This document shows positions 37,117 to 45,353 of a DNA stretch of 64,000 nt, one piece after another. The notes under the pieces are model-generated. The model was not told the origin of the DNA. It saw only the letters and a program-made list of their open reading frames with translations, and made no database searches. Source of the stretch: Thermotoga sp. SG1 (GTDB lineage Bacteria > Thermotogota > Thermotogae > Thermotogales > Thermotogaceae); NCBI RefSeq assembly GCF_002865985.1, contig NZ_LNDD01000001.1:209004-273003 (forward strand). Reading direction: 5' to 3'. Both the position numbers and the translations under genes were made by a program. Each line of letters starts with the position of its first letter. Within the stretch, counting starts at the first letter, position 1.

Positions 37117-39575
37117 TGAACCACCTTCTCTTTCTTTTCCTTCTTCTTCGTGAATCTCAAACCGTTCTTGTGAGCCCTGCAGACGATCGTGTCTCCTTCT
37201 TCGAACTTGCTCTTCAGTATTTCTTCGGAGAGAGGATCTTCAACGTATCTCTGAATCGCTCTCTTCAAGGGTCTGGCACCGTACACTGGATCGAATCCCT
37301 TCTCAACCAGAAATTCTTTTGCACTCTTTGTCAGGACAAGTTTCATGTTCTTCTCCGCCAGTCTCTTTCTGAGATCCCTCAGGAGTATATCGATGATCTG
37401 CTCTATGTGTTCCTTCCTGAGTGGATGGAAGATGATGGTCTCATCGATCCTGTTCAGGAACTCCGGTCTGAAAGTCCTCTTCACCTCGTCGAGCACGAGT
37501 TCCTTTATCTTATCGAATTCTTTTTCTTCGTCATCGTCGCTGACAAAGCCAAGGGTCCTCTTGGACTTATTGATGTAGGAGCTTCCAATGTTGCTTGTCA
37601 TGATGATTATGGTGTTTCTGAAATCAACCTCGCGACCCTGGGAGTCGGTGAGCCTTCCATCATCCATGATCTGAAGAAGCAGGTTGAAAACATCTGGATG
37701 AGCCTTTTCTATTTCGTCGAACAGAATGACGGAGAACGGCCTTCTTCTCACTTTCTCAGTGAGCGTTCCTCCTTCCTCGTAACCCACGTATCCGGGAGGT
37801 GCTCCGATGAGCCTGGAGACAGAGAATCTCTCCATGTACTCGCTCATGTCGAATCTTATGAGCGCTCTTTCGTCACCAAACAGATACTCTGCGAGGGCCT
37901 TTGCAAGTTCTGTTTTTCCAACTCCCGTCGGTCCGAGGAAGAGGAAGACACCAATTGGTCTTCTTGGATCTTTCAAACCGCTTCTCGCTCTTCTTATAGC
38001 CCTCGCAACAGCCCTTATAGCCTCATCCTGGGCAACGATCCTCTGGTGGAGCGCTTCTTCAAGATTGAGAAGCTTTTCCACTTCTGTCTCCTCGATTTTC
38101 TTGAGAGGCACTCCTGTCCAGGAGGACACAACCTCTGCTATATCATCGACATCCACCTTCACAACGGCCGTTTCTGCTTTCCTTCTCCATTCAGTGTATT
38201 TCTTTCTGTACTCCGCCTCAAGCTCCATCTCCTTCTCTTTCAACTTTGCTGCCTTTTCGTAATCCTGATTCAAAACGGCAAGTTCTTTGTCGGTTCTTAT
38301 CTTTTCCAGTTCGTTTTTGATTGATTTCAACTCAGGAGGAATAATGAAGACCTTGAGCCTTGCCCGGGCTCCTGCTTCATCGATCACGTCGATCGCCTTG
38401 TCTGGGAGGAAATGATCGGTTATGTACCTTTTGGACAGGTAAACCGCTGCCTCCAGTGCTTTGTCCGTGTATATCACCCTGTGGTGCGATTCGTATTTCT
38501 TCTTCAGACCTTTCAAGATTTCGAGTGTTTCCTCCTCGGTTGGTTCTTTCACGTATATCTTCTGGAACCTTCTTTCCAAAGCCGCATCTTTTTCTATGTA
38601 CTTTCTGTACTCATCCGGCGTGGTTGCACCTATACAGCTTATCTCCCCTCGAGCAAGAGCGGGTTTCAGAATGTTCGCCGCGTCGATGGCACCCTCGGCT
38701 GAACCTGCCCCAACGATCGTGTGTATCTCGTCTATGAAGAGTATGATGTTTTTGTCCTTCGTCACTATCTGAAGCAACTTCTTCATTCTCTTTTCAAACT
38801 CTCCTCTGTACTTTGTGCCGGCAACCAGAGCGGCGACGTCCAGCGAGAAGATAACCTTGTTTCTCAAAATCTCCGGAACGTCGCCCGCTACTATCCTCTG
38901 GGCGAGCCCTTCGACGATAGCGGTCTTACCAACTCCTGGATCTCCTATCAGAACTGGATTGTTCTTCTTCCTTCTCACAAGAACCTGCATGACCCTCTCT
39001 ATTTCCTCGTCTCTTCCTATAACCGGATCTAGCTCTTTCTTTGCAGCAAGTTCTGTGAGATTGACACCGAATCCCTCGAGTTGTTTCACAGACCTGTAGG
39101 TGAAGTCCTCTTCTTCTTCGTATTCCAGGCTCCTGTTCGAAGAATAAGAGTACAGGTCTATGATCTCCCTTCTCAAAGCGTTGAGATCCACTCCCAGTTT
39201 TCTCAGTATGTGGATCGCTATCCCTTCACCCTCTCTGAGGATGCCAAGGAGAATGTGCTCGGGATTTATCTTGTCGCTTCCAAGGATCTTTGCCTCTTCA
39301 TAGGCAAGCTCAGTCACCCTCTTGGCTCTGGGGGTCATCTGAGGTGAGGGAACAAAACCTCTCATTCCCATGCCAACCATGGAGATGATCTCCGATCTTA
39401 CCTTCGAGTAAGATGCGCCCATCTCTTCAAGAACTTCCACAGCGGGGCCTTTATCTACCTTCAGGATTGCGAGCAGAAGGTGTTCTGTTCCCACGTAAGA
39501 ATGCCCGAGTTCTTTTGCCTCTTCCTGGGCGGTCACAAAGATCTGAGCCGTTTTTTCTGAGAACTTATCAAACAT
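37113..39575 (-). CDS. clpC: ClpC, Hsp100 AAA+ unfoldase
   Basis: Two-ring AAA+ unfoldase that feeds ClpP (not in this window). The 820-residue protein has an N-terminal Clp repeat domain (two repeats, [15 protein letters not shown] and [10 protein letters not shown]), D1 with Walker [14 protein letters not shown], a short middle coiled coil ([16 protein letters not shown], ClpC-like rather than the long ClpB one), D2 with Walker [14 protein letters not shown] and [14 protein letters not shown] ribosome-binding GGAGGTG precedes the ATG. First gene of clpC-radA-disA. No CtsR or McsAB genes are adjacent, unlike in Bacillus. Confidence 0.95.
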   Translation of the reverse strand: MFDKFSEKTAQIFVTAQEEAKELGHSYVGTEHLLLAILKVDKGPAVEVLEEMGASYSKVRSEIISMVGMGMRGFVPSPQMTPRAKRVTELAYEEAKILGSDKINPEHILLGILREGEGIAIHILRKLGVDLNALRREIIDLYSYSSNRSLEYEEEEDFTYRSVKQLEGFGVNLTELAAKKELDPVIGRDEEIERVMQVLVRRKKNNPVLIGDPGVGKTAIVEGLAQRIVAGDVPEILRNKVIFSLDVAALVAGTKYRGEFEKRMKKLLQIVTKDKNIILFIDEIHTIVGAGSAEGAIDAANILKPALARGEISCIGATTPDEYRKYIEKDAALERRFQKIYVKEPTEEETLEILKGLKKKYESHHRVIYTDKALEAAVYLSKRYITDHFLPDKAIDVIDEAGARARLKVFIIPPELKSIKNELEKIRTDKELAVLNQDYEKAAKLKEKEMELEAEYRKKYTEWRRKAETAVVKVDVDDIAEVVSSWTGVPLKKIEETEVEKLLNLEEALHQRIVAQDEAIRAVARAIRRARSGLKDPRRPIGVFLFLGPTGVGKTELAKALAEYLFGDERALIRFDMSEYMERFSVSRLIGAPPGYVGYEEGGTLTEKVRRRPFSVILFDEIEKAHPDVFNLLLQIMDDGRLTDSQGREVDFRNTIIIMTSNIGSSYINKSKRTLGFVSDDDEEKEFDKIKELVLDEVKRTFRPEFLNRIDETIIFHPLRKEHIEQIIDILLRDLRKRLAEKNMKLVLTKSAKEFLVEKGFDPVYGARPLKRAIQRYVEDPLSEEILKSKFEEGDTIVCRAHKNGLRFTKKKEKKEKVVQ

Positions 39576-39602
39576 AGTCTCACCTCCGGGTCTTTCAATT
39601 TC

Positions 39603-39608
39603 ATTATA
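39603..39608 (-). promoter_or_regulatory. extended -10 promoter of the clpC operon
   Basis: Minus-strand TGATATAAT gives TGn plus a perfect TATAAT 28 bases upstream of the clpC ATG. An inverted repeat TTTCAAA (39631-39637) / TTTGAAA (39653-39659) lies upstream and could be an operator. Confidence 0.6.
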
Positions 39609-39740
39609 TCACCCTTATGGACATGGTACCTTTCAAAAATGTTCAAAATGTGTTTGAAAAGAAAGGAGAAAGTAAAAATTATCCTCACCAAATTCACACT
39701 CGATCTTCTCTGAAAAAACAGAGATTTGTGGCCAGTATGG

Positions 39741-39746
39741 TACAAT
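39741..39746 (+). promoter_or_regulatory. possible -10 of the ttuA promoter
   Basis: TACAAT on the plus strand, about 50 bases before the ttuA ATG; no good -35 at 17 bases, so this is weak. Confidence 0.3.
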
Positions 39747-39794
39747 TTAATCGAACCGAATTCAAACTCCTGTTTCTCAGAAAGGAGGGAAAGA

Positions 39795-40709
39795 ATGAAG
39801 TGTACGAAGTGTAAAAGAGCCGCCTCGGTGAAACTGAGACACTACAACATCAAGCTCTGCAAAGAACACTTCAACGAGTTCATAGAAGGAAGAGTAGAAA
39901 AGGCAATAAAAAAGTTTAAAATGTTCAGAAGAGACTCGAAGATACTGATAGCCGTCTCCGGCGGAAAAGACAGCGTTTCATTGTGGCACATGTTGAAAAA
40001 ACTAGGATACGAAGTGGACGCCCTGTTCATACGAGCAGGACGAAGCGGAATGGTTCAGAAAGCCCAGGAGATCGTTGAAAAAAACGCAGAGCTTCTTGGA
40101 ACAAAGCTTCACATCGTTGATGCAACAGAGTACTTCGAGGGACTTTCTACTCAGGAAATTTCCATCATGTTGAGAAGACCTGTGTGCTCGATCTGTGGTG
40201 TCGTGAGAAGATACCTTATGAACAAATTCGCTTACGAAAACGGATACGACGTGGTGGTAACAGGTCACAATCTGAACGATGAAGCATCCGTTCTTCTGGG
40301 GAACATCCTGCACTGGCAGGAAGGATACCTTGAAAGGCAGTGGCCTCTTCTTCCAAAGACACACGAAAAACTCGTTCCAAAAGCCAAACCCCTCGTGCTC
40401 AATTATGAAGAGGACATAAAACTGTACGCAACGCTCAATGAGATACCCCACCTCGAAATGGCCTGTCCGTTCTCGGTGGGAGCAACGTCTCTTGTGTACA
40501 AAAAAGTTTTAAGAGAACTCGAAGAAGATCAGCCTGGTATCACATTGAACTTCTACCTCGGTTTCCTGAAAAGAAAGAAAGAACCCAAATACGAAGTGGA
40601 AAACCTGAGAGAATGTGAAGAGTGCGGGTATCCAACGACAGCTCAGGTATGTTCTTTCTGCCGTTTGAGAAAACAGGTAGAAAAGAGAAAAAACAAAGCC
40701 CCCGCATGA
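39795..40709 (+). CDS. ttuA: TtuA-type tRNA 2-thiolation enzyme
   Basis: PP-loop ATPase that thiolates 5-methyluridine at position 54 of tRNA, a modification that stabilises tRNA in thermophiles. The 304-residue protein has zinc-finger-like CxxC pairs at both ends (KCTKC...CKEHF and CEECGYPTTAQVCSFC), the PP-loop AVSGGKDSVSL near residue 54, and the Fe-S ligand cysteines CSICG and MACPF. N- and C-terminal zinc sites separate TtuA from TtcA. T. maritima TtuA was characterised as a [4Fe-4S] enzyme, as I recall. ATG at 39795 follows AGGAGGG; upstream in-frame codons are not coding-like. Confidence 0.9.
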   Translation: MKCTKCKRAASVKLRHYNIKLCKEHFNEFIEGRVEKAIKKFKMFRRDSKILIAVSGGKDSVSLWHMLKKLGYEVDALFIRAGRSGMVQKAQEIVEKNAELLGTKLHIVDATEYFEGLSTQEISIMLRRPVCSICGVVRRYLMNKFAYENGYDVVVTGHNLNDEASVLLGNILHWQEGYLERQWPLLPKTHEKLVPKAKPLVLNYEEDIKLYATLNEIPHLEMACPFSVGATSLVYKKVLRELEEDQPGITLNFYLGFLKRKKEPKYEVENLRECEECGYPTTAQVCSFCRLRKQVEKRKNKAPA

Positions 40710-40726
40710 GCGGGGGATCATTTTTT
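40699..40726. terminator. bidirectional terminator between ttuA and the convergent kinase gene
   Basis: CCCCCGC/GCGGGGG stem with ATGA loop spans the ttuA stop codon. It is followed by TTTTTT on the plus strand and CTTTGTTTTTT on the minus strand. Confidence 0.8.
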
Positions 40727-41209
40727 GTACTTCGTTACCTCCCTGAGGAACGTGTGGCGTTTCTTTTTGTCTTCCTCTCCTTCCACACCCTTCGGTGAGT
40801 AACCGTCGACGACTCCCAGAACCGCCCTTCCCTGAGGGGTTATGCCAACGATCACCTGAAGAGGATTGGCGGTTGCAGTGTAGATTCTACATACTTCCTG
40901 AACGTTCTTGATCTGGTTCAGTATGTTGATGGGGTATCCTCCCTTTATGTAGATCACGAAGGTGTGGCCGGCCCCTATCTTCTTTGCTGTTTCGATCGCC
41001 TGCTTCACCAGTTCTTCGTCGTTTCCCTCGTATCTGACCAGACAGGGTCCACTCGCTTCGTTGAAGGCTATACCGAACTTCAGATTGGGATTGGTCGTCA
41101 CCATCACCTCGTAAAGATCCTCAACGGTCTTGATAAAATGAGAATGTCCCAGAATGATGTTCGCACCTTCGGGAATGGTGACATCCACAACTTCGATCTG
41201 TACACTCAT
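40718..41209 (-). CDS. adenosine-specific kinase family protein
   Basis: Protein of about 163 residues matching the adenosine-specific kinase (DUF355) family known from archaea and thermophiles: [69 protein letters not shown] and [12 protein letters not shown]. The archaeal member Pae2307 binds and phosphorylates adenosine; enzyme activity here is inferred. The ATG at 41209 is preceded by GGGAGGTG with good spacing; longer in-frame starts are upstream of this site. It is convergent with ttuA and divergent from the Ppx/GppA gene. Confidence 0.82.
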   Translation of the reverse strand: MSVQIEVVDVTIPEGANIILGHSHFIKTVEDLYEVMVTTNPNLKFGIAFNEASGPCLVRYEGNDEELVKQAIETAKKIGAGHTFVIYIKGGYPINILNQIKNVQEVCRIYTATANPLQVIVGITPQGRAVLGVVDGYSPKGVEGEEDKKKRHTFLREVTKYKK

Positions 41210-41228
41210 GTTTTCACCTCCCAGAAAT

Positions 41229-41234
41229 ATTCTA
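41229..41234 (-). promoter_or_regulatory. extended -10 promoter of the adenosine-specific kinase gene
   Basis: Minus-strand TGTTAGAAT (TGn plus TAGAAT), 20 bases before the ATG at 41209. Confidence 0.45.
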
Positions 41235-41252
41235 ACATCAGGGGGGAATGGC

Positions 41253-42119
41253 ATGATAACATTGCTTGACATGGGAAGTAACTCCTTCATTCTCCTCATC
41301 GTCTCCGAAGAGGGAGAGGTGATTCTCGAAGAGATACACGAGGTGGGGATCGCATCCGGAAATCTTCAGAAGGCAAAAGAGGTGTTCAAAGAATGCGTGA
41401 GAAAGTCGGAAGAGTTGGGAGCAGATCTTCACATATTCGGTACAGCGTTCTTCAGAAAGAACCCCGATGTTTTTTATGAAATAACAGGTGGCAGAGGGAA
41501 GATACTGCCAGAGGAAGAGGAAGCACGTTATTCTTATATCTCTGTGGCGAAAGATTTTGGAAAAGAAGACATTCTGGTAGCAGACCTTGGAGGCGGAAGT
41601 CTTGAACTTGCATGGAAAAATGGATACACGAGTCTTGAACTTGGAACCCACGTTTTGAATCGTATCTTTTCCTTAACACTTCCATTCAGAAAATCTGTGG
41701 ACGATATGGTTGAATACGTAATGGATAAATTACCGGATCTGGACAAAAGCGAGCTGTTCGGGGTGGGAGGAAGTTTCGTAGCGCTGGCTGCTCTGATGAA
41801 GGGTAAATGGGATCTGAAGTCCATACACGGAAGCACTCTGGAGATAGAAAGGGTACAGAAGATCGTCGATCAGATCAGAAAAATGAACTTCGAAGATATC
41901 AGGAAGCTGAAGATACTGCCGGAAGGAAGGGAAAAAACGATACTTGCAGGTGGAATCGTGACGATCGCTCTTTTGAAGAAATACTCACCGAAGATGACGG
42001 TGAGCACGAAGGGATACAGGTATGGCATCGTCTGGGAGATCATTGAAAAGAGATGGCGTGCCCGGGGGGATTCGAACCCCCAACCTCCAGATCCGCAGTC
42101 TGGCGCTCTATCCAACTGA
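41253..42119 (+). CDS. Ppx/GppA family phosphatase, short form
   Basis: Exopolyphosphatase/pppGpp phosphatase superfamily domain (288 residues), the short single-domain form. Motifs: [13 protein letters not shown] (phosphate-1 loop), [22 protein letters not shown] (phosphate-2), [11 protein letters not shown] and [11 protein letters not shown]. Substrate (polyphosphate or pppGpp) cannot be decided. ATG at 41253 follows GGGGGGAATGGC. The frame has no stop before the tRNA-Arg gene on the other strand: the last ~22 codons read across antisense tRNA, giving a C-terminus ([14 protein letters not shown]) that is not natural family sequence. Confidence 0.85.
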   Translation: MITLLDMGSNSFILLIVSEEGEVILEEIHEVGIASGNLQKAKEVFKECVRKSEELGADLHIFGTAFFRKNPDVFYEITGGRGKILPEEEEARYSYISVAKDFGKEDILVADLGGGSLELAWKNGYTSLELGTHVLNRIFSLTLPFRKSVDDMVEYVMDKLPDLDKSELFGVGGSFVALAALMKGKWDLKSIHGSTLEIERVQKIVDQIRKMNFEDIRKLKILPEGREKTILAGGIVTIALLKKYSPKMTVSTKGYRYGIVWEIIEKRWRARGDSNPQPPDPQSGALSN

Positions 42120-42130
42120 GCTACGGGCAC
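42054..42130 (-). tRNA. tRNA-Arg(GCG)
   Basis: 77-base cloverleaf, acceptor GTGCCCG/CGGGCAC, CCA encoded. Anticodon loop CTGCGGA gives anticodon GCG, reading CGC/CGU. Lies opposite the end of the Ppx/GppA gene. Confidence 0.95.
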
Positions 42131-42140
42131 ATATAAAAAA

Positions 42141-42231
<91 letters not shown>

Positions 42232-42242
42232 ACCTGTTTTCT

Positions 42243-42271
42243 ATTATAACAGCACCCTCGAATATATTCAA
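42243..42271 (-). promoter_or_regulatory. promoter of tRNA-Ser/tRNA-Arg
   Basis: Minus strand: TTGAAT, 17-base spacer ending in TGT, perfect TATAAT. Combines a -35 with an extended -10, 11 bases before the tRNA-Ser. Confidence 0.85.
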
Positions 42272-42284
42272 GGGGAGAAAGAGT

Positions 42285-42923
42285 ATGTTCCTTCTCAAAA
42301 ACGTGAAGCACAAAAACATTCTTGAAATCGAAGAACTGTACATCCCTGAAAAGATGATCACCGTCATCACGGGTGAAAGTGGTTCCGGAAAAACGACCCT
42401 TCTGAAGATACTGAACAAGATGATCACCCCGGACAGAGGAGAAATCTTCTTCAAAGGAGAGTCTCTTGAAAAGATAGACTCTGTTGACCTCAGAAGAAAG
42501 GTGGTCATGTTACCGCAGTTTCCCGTGGTTTTTCCGGGTGATGTGAGGGAAAATCTCATAGCGGGTTTGAGGTTTTCAGAAAAGAAAAGACCTTCCGACG
42601 AGAGGCTCAGAGAAATTCTGGAGTTTGTGATGCTGAAAAAATCGCTAAACGACGACCCGGAGAAATTCTCGGGGGGAGAGAAACAGCGCCTGGCACTTGC
42701 GAGGGTTTTGCTGATGGACCCGGACGTGTTTCTTCTGGACGAGCCCACTTCTTCTCTGGACAAGGAAACTGGTATTGAGATCATAAAAAGGGTGGTTGAC
42801 TTTGTACGAAAGAGGAATAAAACGCTCATCATGGTCACACACGACCCAGAACTAAGAAAGTTCGCAGACCGGTTGATAGAAATGAAGGATGGGAGGGTAC
42901 TGAATGGGACCAGTGGACATTAG
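42285..42923 (+). CDS. FetA-like ABC ATPase (YbbL)
   Basis: Cytoplasmic ATPase of 212 residues: Walker A TGESGSGKTTLL, Q-loop MLPQFPVVFPG, signature FSGGEKQRLALARVL, Walker B VFLLDEPTSSLD, switch MVTHD. Small size and partnership with the UPF0014 membrane protein identify it as FetA/YbbL, half of a putative iron exporter implicated in E. coli oxidative-stress resistance. Its 3' end overlaps the permease by 20 bases. Confidence 0.85.
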   Translation: MFLLKNVKHKNILEIEELYIPEKMITVITGESGSGKTTLLKILNKMITPDRGEIFFKGESLEKIDSVDLRRKVVMLPQFPVVFPGDVRENLIAGLRFSEKKRPSDERLREILEFVMLKKSLNDDPEKFSGGEKQRLALARVLLMDPDVFLLDEPTSSLDKETGIEIIKRVVDFVRKRNKTLIMVTHDPELRKFADRLIEMKDGRVLNGTSGH

Positions 42924-43692
42924 CTTTGTACAACTTCTGAGTGCCTACGTTTTTGTGGTGATTTTGATGTTGATCCTGAGGGCCCGGAAGATCCCCAGAG
43001 AAAAGGATGTTCTGATGGCGTCTCTTCGCATGACGATCCAGCTGGTACTGGCCGGTTTCATCCTGAGTTACATCCTGGAAACCCCCACACCGTTTTACAC
43101 GATCCTGGCCGTGATCGTTATGGAGGCGTTTGCGATCTACAACGTGTACAGAAGAGCAAGACTCTCACTCCCAAAGAACGTGAAGATGCGTCTTGAATTT
43201 TTCATAGCCATCTCCGTGAGTTCGGGCACTCTCCTGAGCCTTTTTTACTTTCTCTACGTGGTGGTGAGGATCAGTCCATGGTTCGATCCAAGATACGTCG
43301 TACCACTTGCTGGGATGATCATTGGAAACTCCATGACGGGAGTTTCTCTTGGTGTAAAAAGCCTTTCTGAATCGATTCTTTCTCAAAAACCTCTCGTTGA
43401 GGCAGCCCTGATGCTAGGAGCAAGACCAAAAGATGCAACAAAATACTTCAGCGATAAGGCTTTCGATTCTGCCATTCTTCCGACGATAAACTCCATGATC
43501 GGAATGGGAATTGTCTTTCTTCCCGGTATGATGACAGGACAAATTCTTTCTGGAACTTCTCCCATAACCGCTATAAAATACCAGATTGCCATAATGCTCG
43601 GAATCCTCGGAGGAGTAACGATCAGTGTCAGTGTGTTTTTGATGTTGGGGTATCGGGCCTTCTTCAACAAGGAGGATCAGTTGATCATATGA
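42904..43692 (+). CDS. FetB-like UPF0014 permease (YbbM)
   Basis: Inner-membrane protein of 262 residues with about seven hydrophobic segments, UPF0014 family: MTIQLVLAGFILSYI, VPLAGMIIGNSMTGVSLGV, EAALMLGARPKDATKY (a coupling-loop-like helix) and GMGIVFLPGMMTGQILSGTSP, all typical of FetB/YbbM. It would pair with the ATPase gene it overlaps by 20 bases. Iron export is the function proposed for the E. coli pair; here it is inference. Confidence 0.87.
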   Translation: MGPVDISFVQLLSAYVFVVILMLILRARKIPREKDVLMASLRMTIQLVLAGFILSYILETPTPFYTILAVIVMEAFAIYNVYRRARLSLPKNVKMRLEFFIAISVSSGTLLSLFYFLYVVVRISPWFDPRYVVPLAGMIIGNSMTGVSLGVKSLSESILSQKPLVEAALMLGARPKDATKYFSDKAFDSAILPTINSMIGMGIVFLPGMMTGQILSGTSPITAIKYQIAIMLGILGGVTISVSVFLMLGYRAFFNKEDQLII

Positions 43693-43708
43693 AAGAACAC
43701 CACCTCTC

Positions 43709-43737
43709 TTGACGATCCCGTACGAATATGATAATAT
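43709..43737 (+). promoter_or_regulatory. promoter of the Gly-Arg-His-Arg tRNA cluster
   Basis: TTGACG, 17-base spacer, TAATAT; ends 27 bases before tRNA-Gly. Likely also transcribes spoVS. Confidence 0.75.
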
Positions 43738-43764
43738 TTTTAGTGCCTGGAGGGTCTTTGATGG

Positions 43765-43840
<76 letters not shown>

Positions 43841-43850
43841 AGATGGTGGT

Positions 43851-43927
43851 GCGCCCGTAGCTCAACAGGATAGAGCATCGGATTTCTAATCCGAGGGTTG
43901 CAGGTTCGAGTCCTGCCGGGCGCGCCA
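43851..43927 (+). tRNA. tRNA-Arg(TCT)
   Basis: 77 bases, acceptor GCGCCCG/CGGGCGC, CCA encoded, anticodon loop TTTCTAA gives TCT (AGA codons). Confidence 0.95.
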
Positions 43928-43937
43928 TTTTTTTCGT

Positions 43938-44014
43938 GGTGACCATAGCTCAGTTGGTAGAGCGCCTGACTGTGGATCAGGTGGTCGCGGGTTCGAGTCC
44001 CGCTGGTCACCCCA
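43938..44014 (+). tRNA. tRNA-His(GTG)
   Basis: Acceptor GTGACCA/TGGTCAC with an extra G at -1 facing C73, the histidine identity pair. Anticodon loop CTGTGGA gives GTG. CCA encoded. Confidence 0.95.
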
Positions 44015-44019
44015 GTTGC

Positions 44020-44096
44020 GCGCCCGTAGCTCAACTGGATAGAGCGTCGGACTTCGGATCCGATGGTTGCGGGTTCGAGTCCTGCCGGGCGCGCCA
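44020..44096 (+). tRNA. tRNA-Arg(TCG)
   Basis: 77 bases, acceptor identical to tRNA-Arg(TCT), CCA encoded, anticodon loop CTTCGGA gives TCG (CGA codons). Confidence 0.94.
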
Positions 44097-44165
44097 GTCG
44101 AAGCCAATAAACCAGCGTTCGAGGAAAACAAGAAAAAACACTCACCGTAGAGGAGGGAGAAACCC

Positions 44166-44429
44166 ATGGAAGTACTCAAGGTTGCTTCCAATTCCAACCC
44201 CAACAAAGTAGCAGGAGCACTCGCAGGTGTTATCAGAGAGAAAGGAAAAGCGGAACTTCAGGCTATCGGAGCCGGTGCAGTGAACCAGGCCGTGAAGGCC
44301 ATCGCCATTGCAAGGGGATATCTTGCTCCGAGTGGAATCAACCTCGTGTGTGTGCCTGCTTTCACAGAGGTGCAGATCAACGGCGAGACAAGAACGGCCA
44401 TCAAGTTTATCGTTTTCCCGAAAGACTGA
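44166..44429 (+). CDS. spoVS: SpoVS family protein
   Basis: Small Alba-like protein of 87 residues, near-perfect match to the SpoVS family: LKVASNSNPNKVAGALAGV, AIGAGAVNQAVKAIAIARGYLAPSG. In Bacillus SpoVS affects spore coat and septation; here there is no sporulation, so another nucleic-acid-related role is likely. GAGGAGGGAG precedes the ATG. It lies 69 bases after the last of four tRNAs, with no terminator between, and ends in a strong hairpin, so it is probably co-transcribed with them. Confidence 0.93.
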   Translation: MEVLKVASNSNPNKVAGALAGVIREKGKAELQAIGAGAVNQAVKAIAIARGYLAPSGINLVCVPAFTEVQINGETRTAIKFIVFPKD

Positions 44430-44454
44430 ATTCCAATAGACACATAAAAAAAAT

Positions 44455-44477
44455 CCCCCGCGAACGCGGGGGTTTTT
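44455..44477. terminator. terminator after spoVS
   Basis: CCCCCGCG/CGCGGGGG stem with a two-base loop followed by TTTTT on the plus strand and, on the minus strand, A/T-rich TTTTTTTATG; it would also end the convergent tRNA-Ala transcript. Confidence 0.88.
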
Positions 44478-44480
44478 CTT

Positions 44481-44556
44481 TGGTGGAGCCGATGGGACTT
44501 GAACCCACGACCTCTACCGTGCGAAGGTAGCGCTCTCCCAGCTGAGCTACGGCCCC
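44481..44556 (-). tRNA. tRNA-Ala(CGC)
   Basis: 76 bases, acceptor GGGGCCG/CGGCTCC with one G-U pair, CCA encoded, anticodon loop TTCGCAC gives CGC (GCG codons). Confidence 0.94.
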
Positions 44557-44569
44557 ACATCCGTGATCT

Positions 44570-44598
44570 ATTATACTGAATCTTTCCTTCCTGTTCAA
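44570..44598 (-). promoter_or_regulatory. promoter of tRNA-Ala(CGC)
   Basis: Minus strand TTGAAC, 17-base spacer, TATAAT, 13 bases before the tRNA. The -35 overlaps the stop codon of the upstream ABC ATPase gene. Confidence 0.85.
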
Positions 44599-45353
44599 GA
44601 CCTGCTTCTTTTCAAAACAAAAACGGGGAAACCAGAAACATTCTCGACAGAGCCGTCCACGTGATAAACCACACCGAACGTTTCCGGTTTCAGCGTTTCT
44701 TTTCCACCATTCTTCACGATCTTTCCATTTTTCATGAAAATGAACCTTGTAGCGAATCTGAGTGCCAGGTTTATATCATGAACCACCATGATGGCCGTTT
44801 TTCCCATTCTCACGAAGTCCTCTACGATTTGCATAACCTCCAGTTGGTTTTTCGGATCGAGGTTGCTGGTTGGTTCATCGAGAAGGAGTATTTCAGGATT
44901 CTGAGCGAGAGCCCTGGCGATGTTCACCCTTTGAAGTTCGCCGCCACTCAAATTACTATCATTTTCCAGAGCCAGATGAGATAATCCTAGCCTTTCAAGC
45001 AAGGATTCAACCACTTCTATATCTTCTCTCGAAGGTCCAAGTTTCATATAAGGTCGCCTTCCAAGAAGGACCACATCGAAAACTCCCATCATACCCGGAT
45101 AAAACTTCTGCGGAACGTATCCAATGACTCTTGCTAACTCTTCTCTGGTGTAAGCACTGATGGGTTTTCCTAAAATCTCCACACCTTCACATTTCAGAAT
45201 ACCTGCTATGCACTTCAGAAGTGTACTTTTTCCAGCACCGTTTGGCCCCAGAATAGCAACCAATTCCTTCCTCTTCACTTCGAACGAAATTTCCCTCAGA
45301 ACCTCTTTTCGTCTGTAACCGAAAGAAAGGTTCCTCACCCTCAGAACACTCAT
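44595..45353 (-). CDS. ABC ATPase of iron/cobalamin-type importer (FepC/BtuD-like)
   Basis: Cytoplasmic ATPase of 252 residues, FecE/BtuD family: Walker A LGPNGAGKSTLLKC, YVPQKFYPGMMGVFDVVLLGR (Q-loop region with the family LGR motif), signature LSGGELQRVNIARAL, Walker B LLLDEPTSNLD, VVHDINLA. It partners the FecCD permease encoded upstream, whose stop overlaps its ATG by four bases. The system would import chelated iron or a corrinoid, but the binding-protein gene is broken, so specificity and activity are uncertain. Confidence 0.9.
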   Translation of the reverse strand: MSVLRVRNLSFGYRRKEVLREISFEVKRKELVAILGPNGAGKSTLLKCIAGILKCEGVEILGKPISAYTREELARVIGYVPQKFYPGMMGVFDVVLLGRRPYMKLGPSREDIEVVESLLERLGLSHLALENDSNLSGGELQRVNIARALAQNPEILLLDEPTSNLDPKNQLEVMQIVEDFVRMGKTAIMVVHDINLALRFATRFIFMKNGKIVKNGGKETLKPETFGVVYHVDGSVENVSGFPVFVLKRSRS

